Shown: one piece after another, positions 55,458-63,713 of the stretch
Layout: each line of letters starts with the position of its first letter
Position numbering within the stretch: position 1 is the first letter of the stretch
Origin: Sphingomonas crocodyli
GTDB taxonomy: Bacteria > Pseudomonadota > Alphaproteobacteria > Sphingomonadales > Sphingomonadaceae
Direction of reading: 5' to 3'
Assembly: GCF_004005865.1 (NCBI RefSeq)
Contig: NZ_SACN01000003.1
Span: 186,001 to 250,000, forward strand
DNA: 64,000 nt
The notes under the pieces: model-generated
The model's database searches: none
The model's input: only the letters and a program-made list of their open reading frames with translations
Told to the model about the DNA's origin: nothing
Made by a program: the position numbers and the translations under genes

Positions 55458-56165
55458 TCAACGGCTCCCACCTAAACTTGCTTCGAGGTCACGGCTTCGG
55501 CGCGCATCATCCGCCCGCAGATCGAGCTCCTGCTGGGCGGCCCGGCGCAGCGCGATGGCCTCGAGTTTGTTCTGGTCGTTCTGGATGTGCGCGGTTTCGA
55601 CCGCGATCCGCGCCTGGAGGTCGGCGACCGCTTTCGCATCAGTAGCGACATCGAGCCTTTGCCGCAGATCTTCGAGCCCCTCGGTTCGCCGGGTTGAGAC
55701 ATCGAAGGCGGTATCCGCGATCGCCGCGGCGGTCGCGCTCTTGCGGCCGGCCGCCTCAAGCGCGGCGCGATAGGCGCTGTCGACCTCGGTCGGGATGGTC
55801 GCACCCGGGTCAAGATCGGCGTCGCGCAGGATGCGCTCGGCACGCGCACTCAAATCCCCGCCGCCGCCGTCGCCTTTGACCAGCTTGTCGATGTCGCGTG
55901 CCTCGGGCGGGAGCAGGTTGCGCACCGCATCGAGGTTGAGCACCGCGCCATAGCTGTTGACGTCGGTCAGCCGGTTCATGCTCGCATAGAGACGCTGCGC
56001 TTCGGTGAGCTGCTCACGGCCCTGCTCGATCAGCGACAATGTGTTGCGCACGGTCGCAAGCGTCTGCGCATAGGTCGACGCGTCGAACACGGCCATGCCC
56101 TGGCCAGGCGCCTGCGATCCGGTACCGAGCAAAACTGTCGCTATCACCAGTCCGATTGGTTTCAC
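55458..56165 (-). CDS. virB5: VirB5/TrbJ-type pilus-associated protein
   Basis: 235 residues. Signal peptide (IGLVIATVLLGTGSQAPGQG), then a long helical chain (YAQTLATVRNTLSLIEQGRE, LYASMNRLTDVNSYGAVLN and a C-terminal coiled segment). This order fits the TrbJ/VirB5 family, a minor pilus component at the tip. It overlaps virB4 by 4 bp and is followed by eexN after 1 bp. Confidence 0.88.
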   Translation of the reverse strand: MKPIGLVIATVLLGTGSQAPGQGMAVFDASTYAQTLATVRNTLSLIEQGREQLTEAQRLYASMNRLTDVNSYGAVLNLDAVRNLLPPEARDIDKLVKGDGGGGDLSARAERILRDADLDPGATIPTEVDSAYRAALEAAGRKSATAAAIADTAFDVSTRRTEGLEDLRQRLDVATDAKAVADLQARIAVETAHIQNDQNKLEAIALRRAAQQELDLRADDARRSRDLEASLGGSR

Positions 56166-58591
56166 CCCACATCTCCTCGGTGGAGGCCGCGCGCGCGGCG
56201 CAGCCGTTGGAACTCGGGCAACCAGGCCGTCGGGTCGTCGCCCGCTGCGGCGCGCGCGGCCTCGAGGATCGGAAGCGTCTCGCTGCGTCCCGACAGCAGC
56301 GCCAGCGCGTCGTCCATGCCGCCCAGATCGAGCTCGACCACGATCGCGTCGTGCCCCTGCTTGACCAGGAACCGGCGGCTCTCGGGCTGCAGCTCCTCCC
56401 GGATCAGGCGAAACTCGGCGGCGGTAAGCCCCAGCCCATCGATATAGTCCTCGGCGCGGCCGCGCGGATTTGGCAGCAATATCTGGGTGGCGACCTGCTC
56501 GATGATCGCGCTCGCGATCGGGGAGCTTATGGCTTCGGCTGGGCTCTGCGTGCCCAGCACGAGGAAGGCGTTGCGTTTGCGGAACGTGCGCAACCCGTCC
56601 TGGGCAAAGGCGCGGAACGCCTCATCACCCAGTGCCTTCCAGAACTCGTCGACATCGATCACGGTGCGCGCCGCGCGATCGGCCTGCGCCTCCTCGCCGA
56701 GCAGCGCGTCGATGCGGTGAAACATATAGGCCATCAGGGGGCCGCGGATCTCGGCATTGTCGAGAAAGTCGGTCATGTCGAAGCCGACGAAGCGCGCGTC
56801 GAAGCCGAGCGTGTCCTCGTCATTGTCGAACACCCATCCCAGCGCCCCGCCCGCGCACCAGCGCTCGAGCCTCGCGCCGATACCGGCGGCGTCGCTCTGC
56901 CCGAGCACCGCGCGCAGCGCGGTCAGCGTGCGCGCGGGCGCCGGCAGTCGCGACAGCGCCGCCAGCCCCTCGTCGATCATCCTATCCTCGGCAGGGGTGA
57001 GCATCCCCTCGCTCGCGGCAACCAGCATCCGCACGAAGCGGCGCGCGAAAGCGCGGTCGGCCGGGGTGGCGGCGAGCGCCTTCAAGGGCGCGAAGCCCGT
57101 CGGCGCGCCGTTGGCGAGCGCCAGATAGGTGCCCCCGCTCGCGCGCACGAAGATCTCGGCTCCGCGATCCTTGTCGATGAAGATCTGCCGGGACGCGAGC
57201 TTTTCCAGCTGCGCCATCAGGAAGTTCTGGATGACGGTCTTGCCGCTCCCCGACGGGCCCACGATCAGCGTGTGGCCGACATCGTCCTTGTGGAAGTTGA
57301 AATAATAAGGCGATCCCGCGCTCGTCTTGAGCAAAGCCACCGCCTGTCCCCAGTGATTGCCGCGCGCGCGCCCGGCGGGATAGGTGTGGAAGGGCGACAA
57401 GGCCGCGAAATTGCGCGACGTGATCGCGGCCGGCCGCGATCGCCACGCGAAATTGCCCGGAAGCTGCGACCAGTAGGCGGCCTCGAGCGCCGGTCCCTCG
57501 CGCGCGGCGACCATGCCGGCATCGGCAAGCGCTGCGCGCGCGTGGGACATATGGTCGTTGAGCGCGCGCAGCGTGGGCGCAAACAGCGCCAGCGAGAAGT
57601 GGTGATCGCCCAGCACGAAGCGATTGCTCGCCAGATCGTCAGCCGCATAGGACAGCTGGTCGGCCTGGCTCTCGGCCACATCCTCGGTCGAATACATCTG
57701 GTTCTGTCGGCGCCGGAAGCGCTCAGCGGCGGCCGCCTTGCCGAGAAAAGTGAAGGACTGGCTGACGATGAGCGGGCACGCCAGCCGCAGCAGCCCGGCC
57801 AGCTGCGCGGGCCGTGTGGCGGCCGGATATTCGCGGATGCCGAACATGCCGGCAAAGCTCGATCGGTCCGCCGACCGGATCTCGATCACCTCGGCCCCGA
57901 AAATCGCGCGCGAACTGTAGAGCGCCGATCCCAGATGCCCCGCGACCAGGGGCACGGGCAGCCGTCGGCCGGTCATCACCTGCTCGAGCATTTCGAGCGG
58001 TTCGGAAAAGGCCAGTCCGTGCCGCTCATACACGCCAAGCCGCCGCGGTCGGCACGCTGCAAGCAGCTTTTCAAAGTCACGCGCCTTTTCCTCGATCCGG
58101 CGCACCGCATCGGGATCGGTCTCGGCCGATGTCGCAGCCGCGCGCGACAGCCGGCGCATCAGGTCGGCGACCTGATCGGCGCCGCCGGCCGCCGGCCGCA
58201 TCACCAAGGTCACGAACAGCTCGTTGAGGAAGAGTGGCCGCGCCCCGATCCGGTCACGATAGGCAGCGTCGAGCGCCCGCGCGAAATCCGAACGGAATTG
58301 CCCGCCAGGATATTGATCGTCGACGCGCCTGATGTGGTGGGTCCACACCGCGAGCCGCTCGTCGGCGAGATTGCGCCACAGCGCGTTGAGCTTTTCGTGC
58401 CAGGCGTTGAGATCCTGCGGGTCGCTCGTCTCGAACGCGACCCCGTCGAGCTGGAAGCTGATCATCAGGCTGCGATCGTCGAGCGCGATGATGTGCCGGT
58501 CGACGTGGCGGGCAAACGGGAGGAAGCGCGTCGGATCCTGTTCGCGGCGCAGCACTGCGCGCGCCGCCTTTTCGGATCTCAGGGCCATCAT
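56162..58591 (-). CDS. virB4: VirB4-type secretion ATPase
   Basis: About 809 residues from ATG 58591, which overlaps the virB3 stop (ATGA). CagE/TrbE N-terminal domain (HVDRHIIALDDRSLMISFQL), then the ATPase with Walker A LIVGPSGSGKTVIQNFLMAQ (around residue 443) and Walker B RTVIDVDEFWKALGDEAF. It powers pilus assembly and substrate transfer. The upstream start at 58693 would overlap virB3 too far and is rejected. Confidence 0.94.
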   Translation of the reverse strand: MMALRSEKAARAVLRREQDPTRFLPFARHVDRHIIALDDRSLMISFQLDGVAFETSDPQDLNAWHEKLNALWRNLADERLAVWTHHIRRVDDQYPGGQFRSDFARALDAAYRDRIGARPLFLNELFVTLVMRPAAGGADQVADLMRRLSRAAATSAETDPDAVRRIEEKARDFEKLLAACRPRRLGVYERHGLAFSEPLEMLEQVMTGRRLPVPLVAGHLGSALYSSRAIFGAEVIEIRSADRSSFAGMFGIREYPAATRPAQLAGLLRLACPLIVSQSFTFLGKAAAAERFRRRQNQMYSTEDVAESQADQLSYAADDLASNRFVLGDHHFSLALFAPTLRALNDHMSHARAALADAGMVAAREGPALEAAYWSQLPGNFAWRSRPAAITSRNFAALSPFHTYPAGRARGNHWGQAVALLKTSAGSPYYFNFHKDDVGHTLIVGPSGSGKTVIQNFLMAQLEKLASRQIFIDKDRGAEIFVRASGGTYLALANGAPTGFAPLKALAATPADRAFARRFVRMLVAASEGMLTPAEDRMIDEGLAALSRLPAPARTLTALRAVLGQSDAAGIGARLERWCAGGALGWVFDNDEDTLGFDARFVGFDMTDFLDNAEIRGPLMAYMFHRIDALLGEEAQADRAARTVIDVDEFWKALGDEAFRAFAQDGLRTFRKRNAFLVLGTQSPAEAISSPIASAIIEQVATQILLPNPRGRAEDYIDGLGLTAAEFRLIREELQPESRRFLVKQGHDAIVVELDLGGMDDALALLSGRSETLPILEAARAAAGDDPTAWLPEFQRLRRARGLHRGDVG

Positions 58592-58926
58592 CGGGCGAAC
58601 CCCGCGCGACGCGTGCCCGCGGTCGGGAGCGGGGAATAGGAGCTTCCACCCCAGACCGCGCGATTGCGGCAGCGCGCCTTGGTGCCGATCCACAGCATCA
58701 TCAGCCGAAAGGCATTGGGATCATGCCGCACGACCAGCCGCGCCGCCGCGAAGGCCGCGACGCCAAAACCGGCCGCATAGAGCGGATTGCCCGAGACCAG
58801 CAGCATCAGCACGCCCGCAAACGCGATCGGAAGGGCGGCCTCGAGCGGCGCGCCGAGCCACATCGCCGGGCGCGTGACCGCGAGGAACAATATGTCCTCG
58901 ACCAGCGGCTCGGACAGGCCACGCAT
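58588..58926 (-). CDS. virB3: VirB3 inner-membrane protein
   Basis: 112 residues with two close membrane helices (LEAALPIAFAGVLMLLVSGN and LYAAGFGVAAFAAARLVV) and the VirB3 N-terminal LFLAVTRPAMWLGAPLEAA. The final 25 residues are rich in Arg/Ser/Gly and longer than usual. It sits between virB2 and virB4 in the standard order. Confidence 0.9.
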   Translation of the reverse strand: MRGLSEPLVEDILFLAVTRPAMWLGAPLEAALPIAFAGVLMLLVSGNPLYAAGFGVAAFAAARLVVRHDPNAFRLMMLWIGTKARCRNRAVWGGSSYSPLPTAGTRRAGFAR

Positions 58927-58929
58927 CGC

Positions 58930-59256
58930 TCAGGCGCCGCCCGTGATCTGGTCGACGATCCAACCCGCGCTGAACACGATGAAGATGCCGATGATGACGG
59001 TGACGAACAGATTGAGCGATGCGCGCCCGGTGAAGAACATGAAGCCGACGATGATCACCGCGATGGTCGCGACGGTCTTGGCAAAGCTCCCCTGGAGCCA
59101 GTCGAGGATATTTTGCGCCATCGATGTGATGCCATCGGTGCCTTGCGCGAAGGCGGCATCGGGCACGATCAGACCCAGCATCACGATCGCGCCAAGCCAC
59201 AGCATCGTCCGATCAGCAGGCCTGAGCGAGCGCAGTGCGGATGCGGCGTGTCTCAT
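58930..59256 (-). CDS. virB2: VirB2 major pilin
   Basis: 108 residues. A long signal region (DRTMLWLGAIVMLGLIVPDA, cleavage near AFAQ) and two membrane helices of the mature pilin (KTVATIAVIIVGFMFFTGRA and LFVTVIIGIFIVFSAGWIVD), separated by the expected short positive loop. It builds the conjugative pilus. It ends 3 bp before virB3 and overlaps virB1. Confidence 0.92.
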   Translation of the reverse strand: MRHAASALRSLRPADRTMLWLGAIVMLGLIVPDAAFAQGTDGITSMAQNILDWLQGSFAKTVATIAVIIVGFMFFTGRASLNLFVTVIIGIFIVFSAGWIVDQITGGA

Positions 59257-59897
59257 TGTGAGCCTCCAAAGACGATGAGCGGTGAGTGCGAACTGCGGGC
59301 GAACACGTCCCAGCTGGCCGCTAAAGGCTCAGCCTCGCGCGCCGGCGCCGGCAGATCCGCGAGCGGGGGCGGGCTCAGCGACGCCGGCGGCGTGACATAA
59401 GATAGCGGTTCGGCCGCCGGCGCATCGAGCGCGGGCACGATCCGGCGCGCCGCGCGATAGACCCGCCCGACATAGCCGTTGGCGAAGCCGCGCCGATCAT
59501 TGCCGCTATTATAGCGCGAGAGCGCACGCCCCAGCGGGTCAGCACCGCCGGCACGCGAGGTCGCGGCAAAAGCATCTCCCAGCACGCGTGCCGCGGCGGC
59601 GAAATTCTCGCAGGCGTCAAACGCGTCCTCGACGCTCAGCCCGAGCCAGCCGAGGTTGCGGCTGTTGATCTGCGCGATCCCCAGGTCGACGCTATAGCCC
59701 TTCGCGATCAGCGCCCGCGCGATGCGCGCCGCCTCGGCCTCGCTGGTCGCGCGCGGCGCCGCAGGTCCGCGATTGACCCCGATCGCGAGCGTGTCGAGCT
59801 CGCTCTCGGCATGAGCGACCGACAGCAGGGTCTCGGGCGCGACCGTCGGGGCGCACTGGAAGGCGAGCGCCGCGGCTGCCGAGATCGACAGCATCAT
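59253..59897 (-). CDS. virB1: VirB1 lytic transglycosylase
   Basis: 214 residues. Catalytic Glu in LSVAHAESELDTLAIGVN, then the SLT motifs DLGIAQINSRNLGWLGL and ALSRYNSGNDRRGFANGYVG. A Pro/Ala-rich tail follows. It opens peptidoglycan locally for the transfer channel. A signal sequence is short (SISAAAALAFQCAPTVAPET). ATG 59897 overlaps the stop of a 38-codon leader ORF. Confidence 0.92.
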   Translation of the reverse strand: MMLSISAAAALAFQCAPTVAPETLLSVAHAESELDTLAIGVNRGPAAPRATSEAEAARIARALIAKGYSVDLGIAQINSRNLGWLGLSVEDAFDACENFAAAARVLGDAFAATSRAGGADPLGRALSRYNSGNDRRGFANGYVGRVYRAARRIVPALDAPAAEPLSYVTPPASLSPPPLADLPAPAREAEPLAASWDVFARSSHSPLIVFGGSQ

Positions 59898-60010
59898 GCG
59901 CGCCGCTTCCCGAGCGGGCGCCAGGCAGGGGACCGATCGGGCATGGCGTACGACAGCGCGGCTTCCGCCCCGATCGTCGTTCCGGTAATGCCGATATGGG
60001 TGACGTCCAT
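59894..60010 (-). CDS. 38-residue leader ORF at the head of the conjugation operon
   Basis: ATG 60010 follows CGGAGC with good spacing. The product starts MDVTHIGITGTTIGAEAALS and is basic at the end (RPLGKRRA). Its TGA overlaps the virB1 ATG (ATGA), so it may couple translation. It is too short for firm proof. No family is recognised. Confidence 0.5.
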   Translation of the reverse strand: MDVTHIGITGTTIGAEAALSYAMPDRSPAWRPLGKRRA

Positions 60011-60022
60011 GTCAAGCTCCGA

Positions 60023-60057
60023 ATGTCAAATGGACCATAACATGGTTTATTTGACAT
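60023..60057. promoter_or_regulatory. Nested inverted repeats at the conjugation promoter
   Basis: ATGTCAAAT (60023-60031) is repeated inverted as ATTTGACAT (60049-60057). Inside, ACCAT-AAC-ATGGT (60034-60046) forms a second palindrome. Both lie 13-47 bases upstream of the leader ORF, the expected place for a transfer-gene operator. Confidence 0.65.
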
Positions 60058-60180
60058 GATCAAGACGCGCGCGAATTGGCGCAGCCGGGACGCGCACAGG
60101 GCTTTTTTCGGACAATAATTTCGAATCAGCTCAGTGCGATATCGCGCCGGTCGTCATGGGTCGCGGTCCCCGACGGGGGG

Positions 60181-60393
60181 TTTTCCATGTGAAAGCACGA
60201 ATGACCTCACACAGCGTCTCAACATCGCGTGCGCTCGCACAGCCATCTGCGTCTGTTCCCGGTCCGATCCCGCATTCGAACATGTTTCTGTAACAATCGC
60301 GGCAGCTTGGCTGCGCTTGTTCGAGTCATTTCGGGTGCTTTTCCGCGTGAAAGCACGAATCTGGCGGCGGGTTTCCCGCACGAAAGCACGAAT
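60181..60393 (+). repeat. Iteron-like repeats, cluster 1 (three copies)
   Basis: Copies of TTTTCCATGTGAAAGCACGAA occur at 60181-60201, 60339-60359 (CGCG in place of CATG) and 60372-60392 (GCAC variant). The last two are 33 bp apart, about three helical turns, as in replication-initiator binding sites. Confidence 0.75.
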
Positions 60394-60878
60394 CAGAATG
60401 CTTTGCCGGTCTTAACCAATCGCGGACATTGCCGATTGGCGGAACTCCGCCCGCCCCGGCCCTGCGGACCCGATCCGCCCAGCCGGTCAGCGGGCGCTGC
60501 CCGTCGCAACGCTAAAGGATCCGCTATGCCGATCATCGCCTGTCGTCGCCAGCCGACCCTGCGCATGACGCCGCAGCCGGGCCCTTCTGTTCGCCGCCGC
60601 GCCGGATCGGCCGGCATGGTCCCCTGCCCTCACCCGGTCTCCCGGGCGGCGGCGCGGCATGATCAACCCAAGGAAAGGACGGTCGTGGCCCGATAAAAGG
60701 AAACCCGGCACGAAGGCCGGGCATCCCAGATAGGCTCTAAGAGGCACGCGCCGGCAAGCGCGAACCGTCGTCTCGAAGCGACTGCCTTCATAGCCCGTCT
60801 GACCATCGTGATCAAGGATGCGCGCTTCGCGCCACGGAGACTTTTTGCCCGGTGACGGCCTTCGCAATGGAGGACGTG
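60394..60878. other. Region between iteron cluster 1 and the HTH gene
   Basis: Contains a 56-codon open frame (60526-60696) preceded by AAAGGA, basic and Pro-rich, of doubtful reality, and a CCCGGC/GCCGGG hairpin at 60704-60721. Nothing else is recognised. Confidence 0.35.
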
Positions 60879-61685
60879 ATGACGGCGCTTACCCTGAGCG
60901 AAGCGATGACGATCGTCATCGGCAATGCCCGAAAGCCCGGCCGCGCGCATAGCGGGCTGCATCGTACGCGACAGCCGGTGCTGCGTGGCAGCCTCGAGGC
61001 CGGGACCTTCGAGGACAGTTTCTTCCGCGTGCCCGGCAAGGGCGAAGCTGACCGGCTGCTCAAGGCGGTCAAGGCTTACGCCGTCGAAGGAAAGCGCGCC
61101 GCCCGCGCGGCGCGTGCCGAGGGGCGTCCCCTGGATCCCGCCGAGCGCGCTGCCACGACCCTCACGCTGGGCGCGGTCGAGGTCATGGAACGGCTGCTCG
61201 TCTACTGGCGCACCTGCAAAGGCGCGGTCTATCCGTCCTATGACAAGCTCGCGCATGACACCGGCCTTGGCCGCGCGACGATCGCGCGCGCGCTCAAGCA
61301 ACTCGTCGCCGCGGGGTTTCTGATGTGCCAGAGGCGCTTCGTGCGCGTCGAGGATGCGGCCCCCGGACCCCGCCGCAAGCAGACGTCCAACGCCTATTGC
61401 CCGGTCTTCGCCCAGAAGCTCGTATCCGCGCTGCCGCGCTGGATGCGGCCGATCCCCGTTCCCGACGATCAGCTCCAGCGCGAAGCGGACCGCCTGACCG
61501 AAACCGCCACGATGCTCCAGAGCCTTAATGCCCGCGACTATGCCAAAGCGGTCGTCGGCGGCGATCTGGGCGCTATGCTGGCCCGCCTCGGCGCCGCGCT
61601 CGATCAGCACTGGGAGCGTGAGTCTCAAAAGAATACGCCACCGCTCCACGAGTCTATTAAACAAGCACCAAGTGAGTTGGCCTAG
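60879..61685 (+). CDS. Winged-helix/HTH plasmid protein, probable replication or maintenance factor
   Basis: About 268 residues from ATG 60879, with GGAGG five bases upstream. The middle carries a helix-turn-helix: YPSYDKLAHDTGLGRATIAR then ALKQLVAAGFL, of the HTH_36/replication-protein type. The N-terminal 110 residues are basic (HRTRQPVLRGSLEAGTFEDS). The gene is bracketed by two clusters of iteron-like repeats and lies ahead of repA, so a role in replication control is likely, but I cannot name a specific family. Confidence 0.65.
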   Translation: MTALTLSEAMTIVIGNARKPGRAHSGLHRTRQPVLRGSLEAGTFEDSFFRVPGKGEADRLLKAVKAYAVEGKRAARAARAEGRPLDPAERAATTLTLGAVEVMERLLVYWRTCKGAVYPSYDKLAHDTGLGRATIARALKQLVAAGFLMCQRRFVRVEDAAPGPRRKQTSNAYCPVFAQKLVSALPRWMRPIPVPDDQLQREADRLTETATMLQSLNARDYAKAVVGGDLGAMLARLGAALDQHWERESQKNTPPLHESIKQAPSELA

Positions 61686-61899
61686 TCGGCCAACGCGTCA
61701 CGCCTAACGGCCCCCCAAGCCCGAAGCCAACCCGAGCAAACCTCACCCGAGACTCCCCACAAGTGCGGGACGCCCCGGCTATGCCGGTGCGATGCTCCCC
61801 GATGGGAGCAAGCGATTTGGGCAGCGCTCAAAGGCTCGACCGCAGCCCGTCCGACAGCGTTTGGTGGGCCTGGTCGCGATCACAAAGCCGGTTCCGGGG

Positions 61900-62101
61900 T
61901 TTTCCAAGTCAAATCCCGATCACCGGCAAGGCCAGGCGAATCACGCCCGGTTTTCCATGTGAAAGCACGATCGATCGGGCGTCCGAGGGGCCAATCGCGT
62001 GCGAGGAGGCAGGCCAAAGCCCCGCTTTTCGGGCGCTGTGCCCGGCTTTGACGATTCCAGCGAGCGGCCCGCGACTAATCTTCGTGCTTTTACCCGGAAA
62101 A
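61900..62101. repeat. Iteron-like repeats, cluster 2 (three copies, one inverted)
   Basis: A degenerate copy at 61900-61920 (17 of 21 bases), a full copy at 61951-61971 (plus strand), and an inverted copy at 62081-62101 (minus strand). They lie directly upstream of repA at 62179, where autoregulation and origin activity are expected. The rest of 61686-62178 holds no supported gene. Confidence 0.7.
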
Positions 62102-62178
62102 CCCCCGCCTCGTCGGCCCAGGGGTGGACATGCCGATCCGCACACCACAAGCTTGGCGTCGAGACTCAGGCGAGGACC

Positions 62179-63084
62179 ATGATGGACGCGGTGTCCCTCA
62201 ATCAAGGCGATCTTTTCAAGCTGGACAGTCCGCTATTTGGCGACGTCCAGGGCGAACAGACCGTGGCTGAGTTTCCCTTCTTTGCGTTGGCCAAGAAGAA
62301 ACAGATGAAGCCGATGATCTTCGAATCGGACGATGTCCGGATCCAGATCAATCCCGGCAGCGACGGTATCGCCACGATCTACGACAAAGAGATCCTGCTC
62401 TACATCGCCAGCCTCATGGTCGAGCGGATGGAGCGCGGCGAAAAAGTCGAGCAGTGCCTCACCTTCACAGCCAACGATCTGTTCCGCGTGACCGACACAA
62501 ACGCCTCGGCGCGGTCCTATTCATCGTTGCGCGCCTCGCTCCAGCGGCTGCAGGGCACCCAGATCATCACCAATGTCGAGACCGGCGGCGAGGGCCATGA
62601 GGGCGCCTTCTCGTGGGTGCTCAAATATGAGATCAAGCATACCCGCGACCGCAATGGCGAACGCCGGGTCAAGGCGATCGAGGTCATGGTCTGCGACTGG
62701 CTGTATCGGGCGATCCTGACCGACCGCCGGATCGCCGCCTATCATCTCGATTTCTTCAAGCTCGGTCCGATCGAGCGCCGGCTCTACGAACTGGCGATGT
62801 TCAATTGCCAGGACGGCAACGGCTATATCATCGGGATCGAAGCGCTCGCCGCCCGGGTCGGATGCTCGACCGACGGACGCGGTCTCGAATATTTCAAGAA
62901 GGAGCTTCGGCGGATTTCGGACAGCGACACGCTGCCCGAATATTTCCTCGAGATCATCGAGGAGAAGCTCCCCTCCCCCAAAGGCGGGCGTCCACGCCTC
63001 GAAACCTCGATCCGCTTCGATGCTCGTCCCGATGCCGCCCGCCGGCGCAAGCTCATCCATAAGCGCGGCGACGACGCGGCCTGA
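62179..63084 (+). CDS. repA: Replication initiator protein RepA (RPA family)
   Basis: About 301 residues. The RPA-family core is clear: KKQMKPMIFESDDVRIQINP, IYDKEILLYIASLMVERMER, FTANDLFRVTDTNASARSYS, LRASLQRLQGTQIITNVETG, and the second winged-helix near FKLGPIERRLYELAMFNCQD. It binds iterons and opens the origin. ATG 62179 follows a GCGAGG and gives a family-like N-terminus; the upstream open frame to 61999 covers the inverted iteron and is rejected. Sphingomonad megaplasmids of the RPA class use such an initiator. Confidence 0.88.
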   Translation: MMDAVSLNQGDLFKLDSPLFGDVQGEQTVAEFPFFALAKKKQMKPMIFESDDVRIQINPGSDGIATIYDKEILLYIASLMVERMERGEKVEQCLTFTANDLFRVTDTNASARSYSSLRASLQRLQGTQIITNVETGGEGHEGAFSWVLKYEIKHTRDRNGERRVKAIEVMVCDWLYRAILTDRRIAAYHLDFFKLGPIERRLYELAMFNCQDGNGYIIGIEALAARVGCSTDGRGLEYFKKELRRISDSDTLPEYFLEIIEEKLPSPKGGRPRLETSIRFDARPDAARRRKLIHKRGDDAA

Positions 63085-63098
63085 CGATAGGCCCAGGC

Positions 63099-63713
63099 GT
63101 GACGGGGGATCGGATCAGCCAGAAGATCGGCTATGCGCGTAGTGGCGGCCTCGGCCTCAGCCTCGAGGCGCAACGCATCGCGCTCGCCCAGGCCGGCTGC
63201 GATCCGATCTTTGTCGAAGTCGCCGATTCCGGTGACCGCGGCCAGGCTTACACAGCGCGCGAACAGGCGCTTGACGCGCTGCGAAGCGGTGGATCGCTCT
63301 TTCTCACCAGCCTCGACCGCCTTGGCCACAGTCTGGTCGACATCGCTGCCCTCATCGAGCGCATATTCGATATCGGCGCCGAGCTGCGCGTCCTCGACGA
63401 CGGCCTCGACACCAGCAATCAGGACGGAGCGCGGCCGACCCTTATGGCGCTCGCACGGGCTCAAAGTGCGTTGGTGAGCGAGCGCGCGCACGACAGCCTC
63501 GCCCGGCGCCGCGACGAGGGAAATGCGCTCGGACCCCCGCGCCGGCTGCGCGACGAGCATTGGCCCGAGATCGAAGCCCTGATCGCGGCTGAGATATCGG
63601 TCGCCGACATCGCGCAGCGTTTCGGTGTGACACGTCAGACGCTGTGGAACTTCCGTCGCAGAATGGAGCGTGCGGCCGCCAATATCGCGTCCGAGCCGCC
63701 GGCAGACGGCTAG
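63099..63713 (+). CDS. Divergent serine recombinase/resolvase
   Basis: 204 residues from GTG 63099, 14 bp after repA. Overall it matches the resolvase/invertase N-terminal domain (LSLEAQRIALAQAGC, LFLTSLDRLGHSLVDIAALI) and a C-terminal HTH of the Hin type (ISVADIAQRFGVTRQTLWNF). The active-site start, normally YxRVS, reads GYARSGGLGLSLEAQ, and the usual LDRLGR reads LDRLGH, so two catalytic landmarks are altered. It may be a slow or inactive recombinase, or a regulator. Plasmid multimer resolution would be the expected role. Confidence 0.75.
   Translation: MTGDRISQKIGYARSGGLGLSLEAQRIALAQAGCDPIFVEVADSGDRGQAYTAREQALDALRSGGSLFLTSLDRLGHSLVDIAALIERIFDIGAELRVLDDGLDTSNQDGARPTLMALARAQSALVSERAHDSLARRRDEGNALGPPRRLRDEHWPEIEALIAAEISVADIAQRFGVTRQTLWNFRRRMERAAANIASEPPADG

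Noticed and set aside
56039..58639. 866-codon open frame on the plus strand opposite virB4
   Set aside because: High-GC antisense shadow. The Arg/Gly/Ala-rich translation has no domain, and virB4 on the other strand has complete motifs.
60526..60696. 56-codon ORF between iterons and the HTH gene
   Set aside because: A purine-rich AAAGGA precedes it, but the basic Pro-rich product has no recognisable feature. Left as a note in the gap entry.
61999..62178. N-terminal extension of repA by 60 codons
   Set aside because: It would translate through the inverted iteron and a Pro-rich segment unlike the RPA family. ATG 62179 gives the normal N-terminus.
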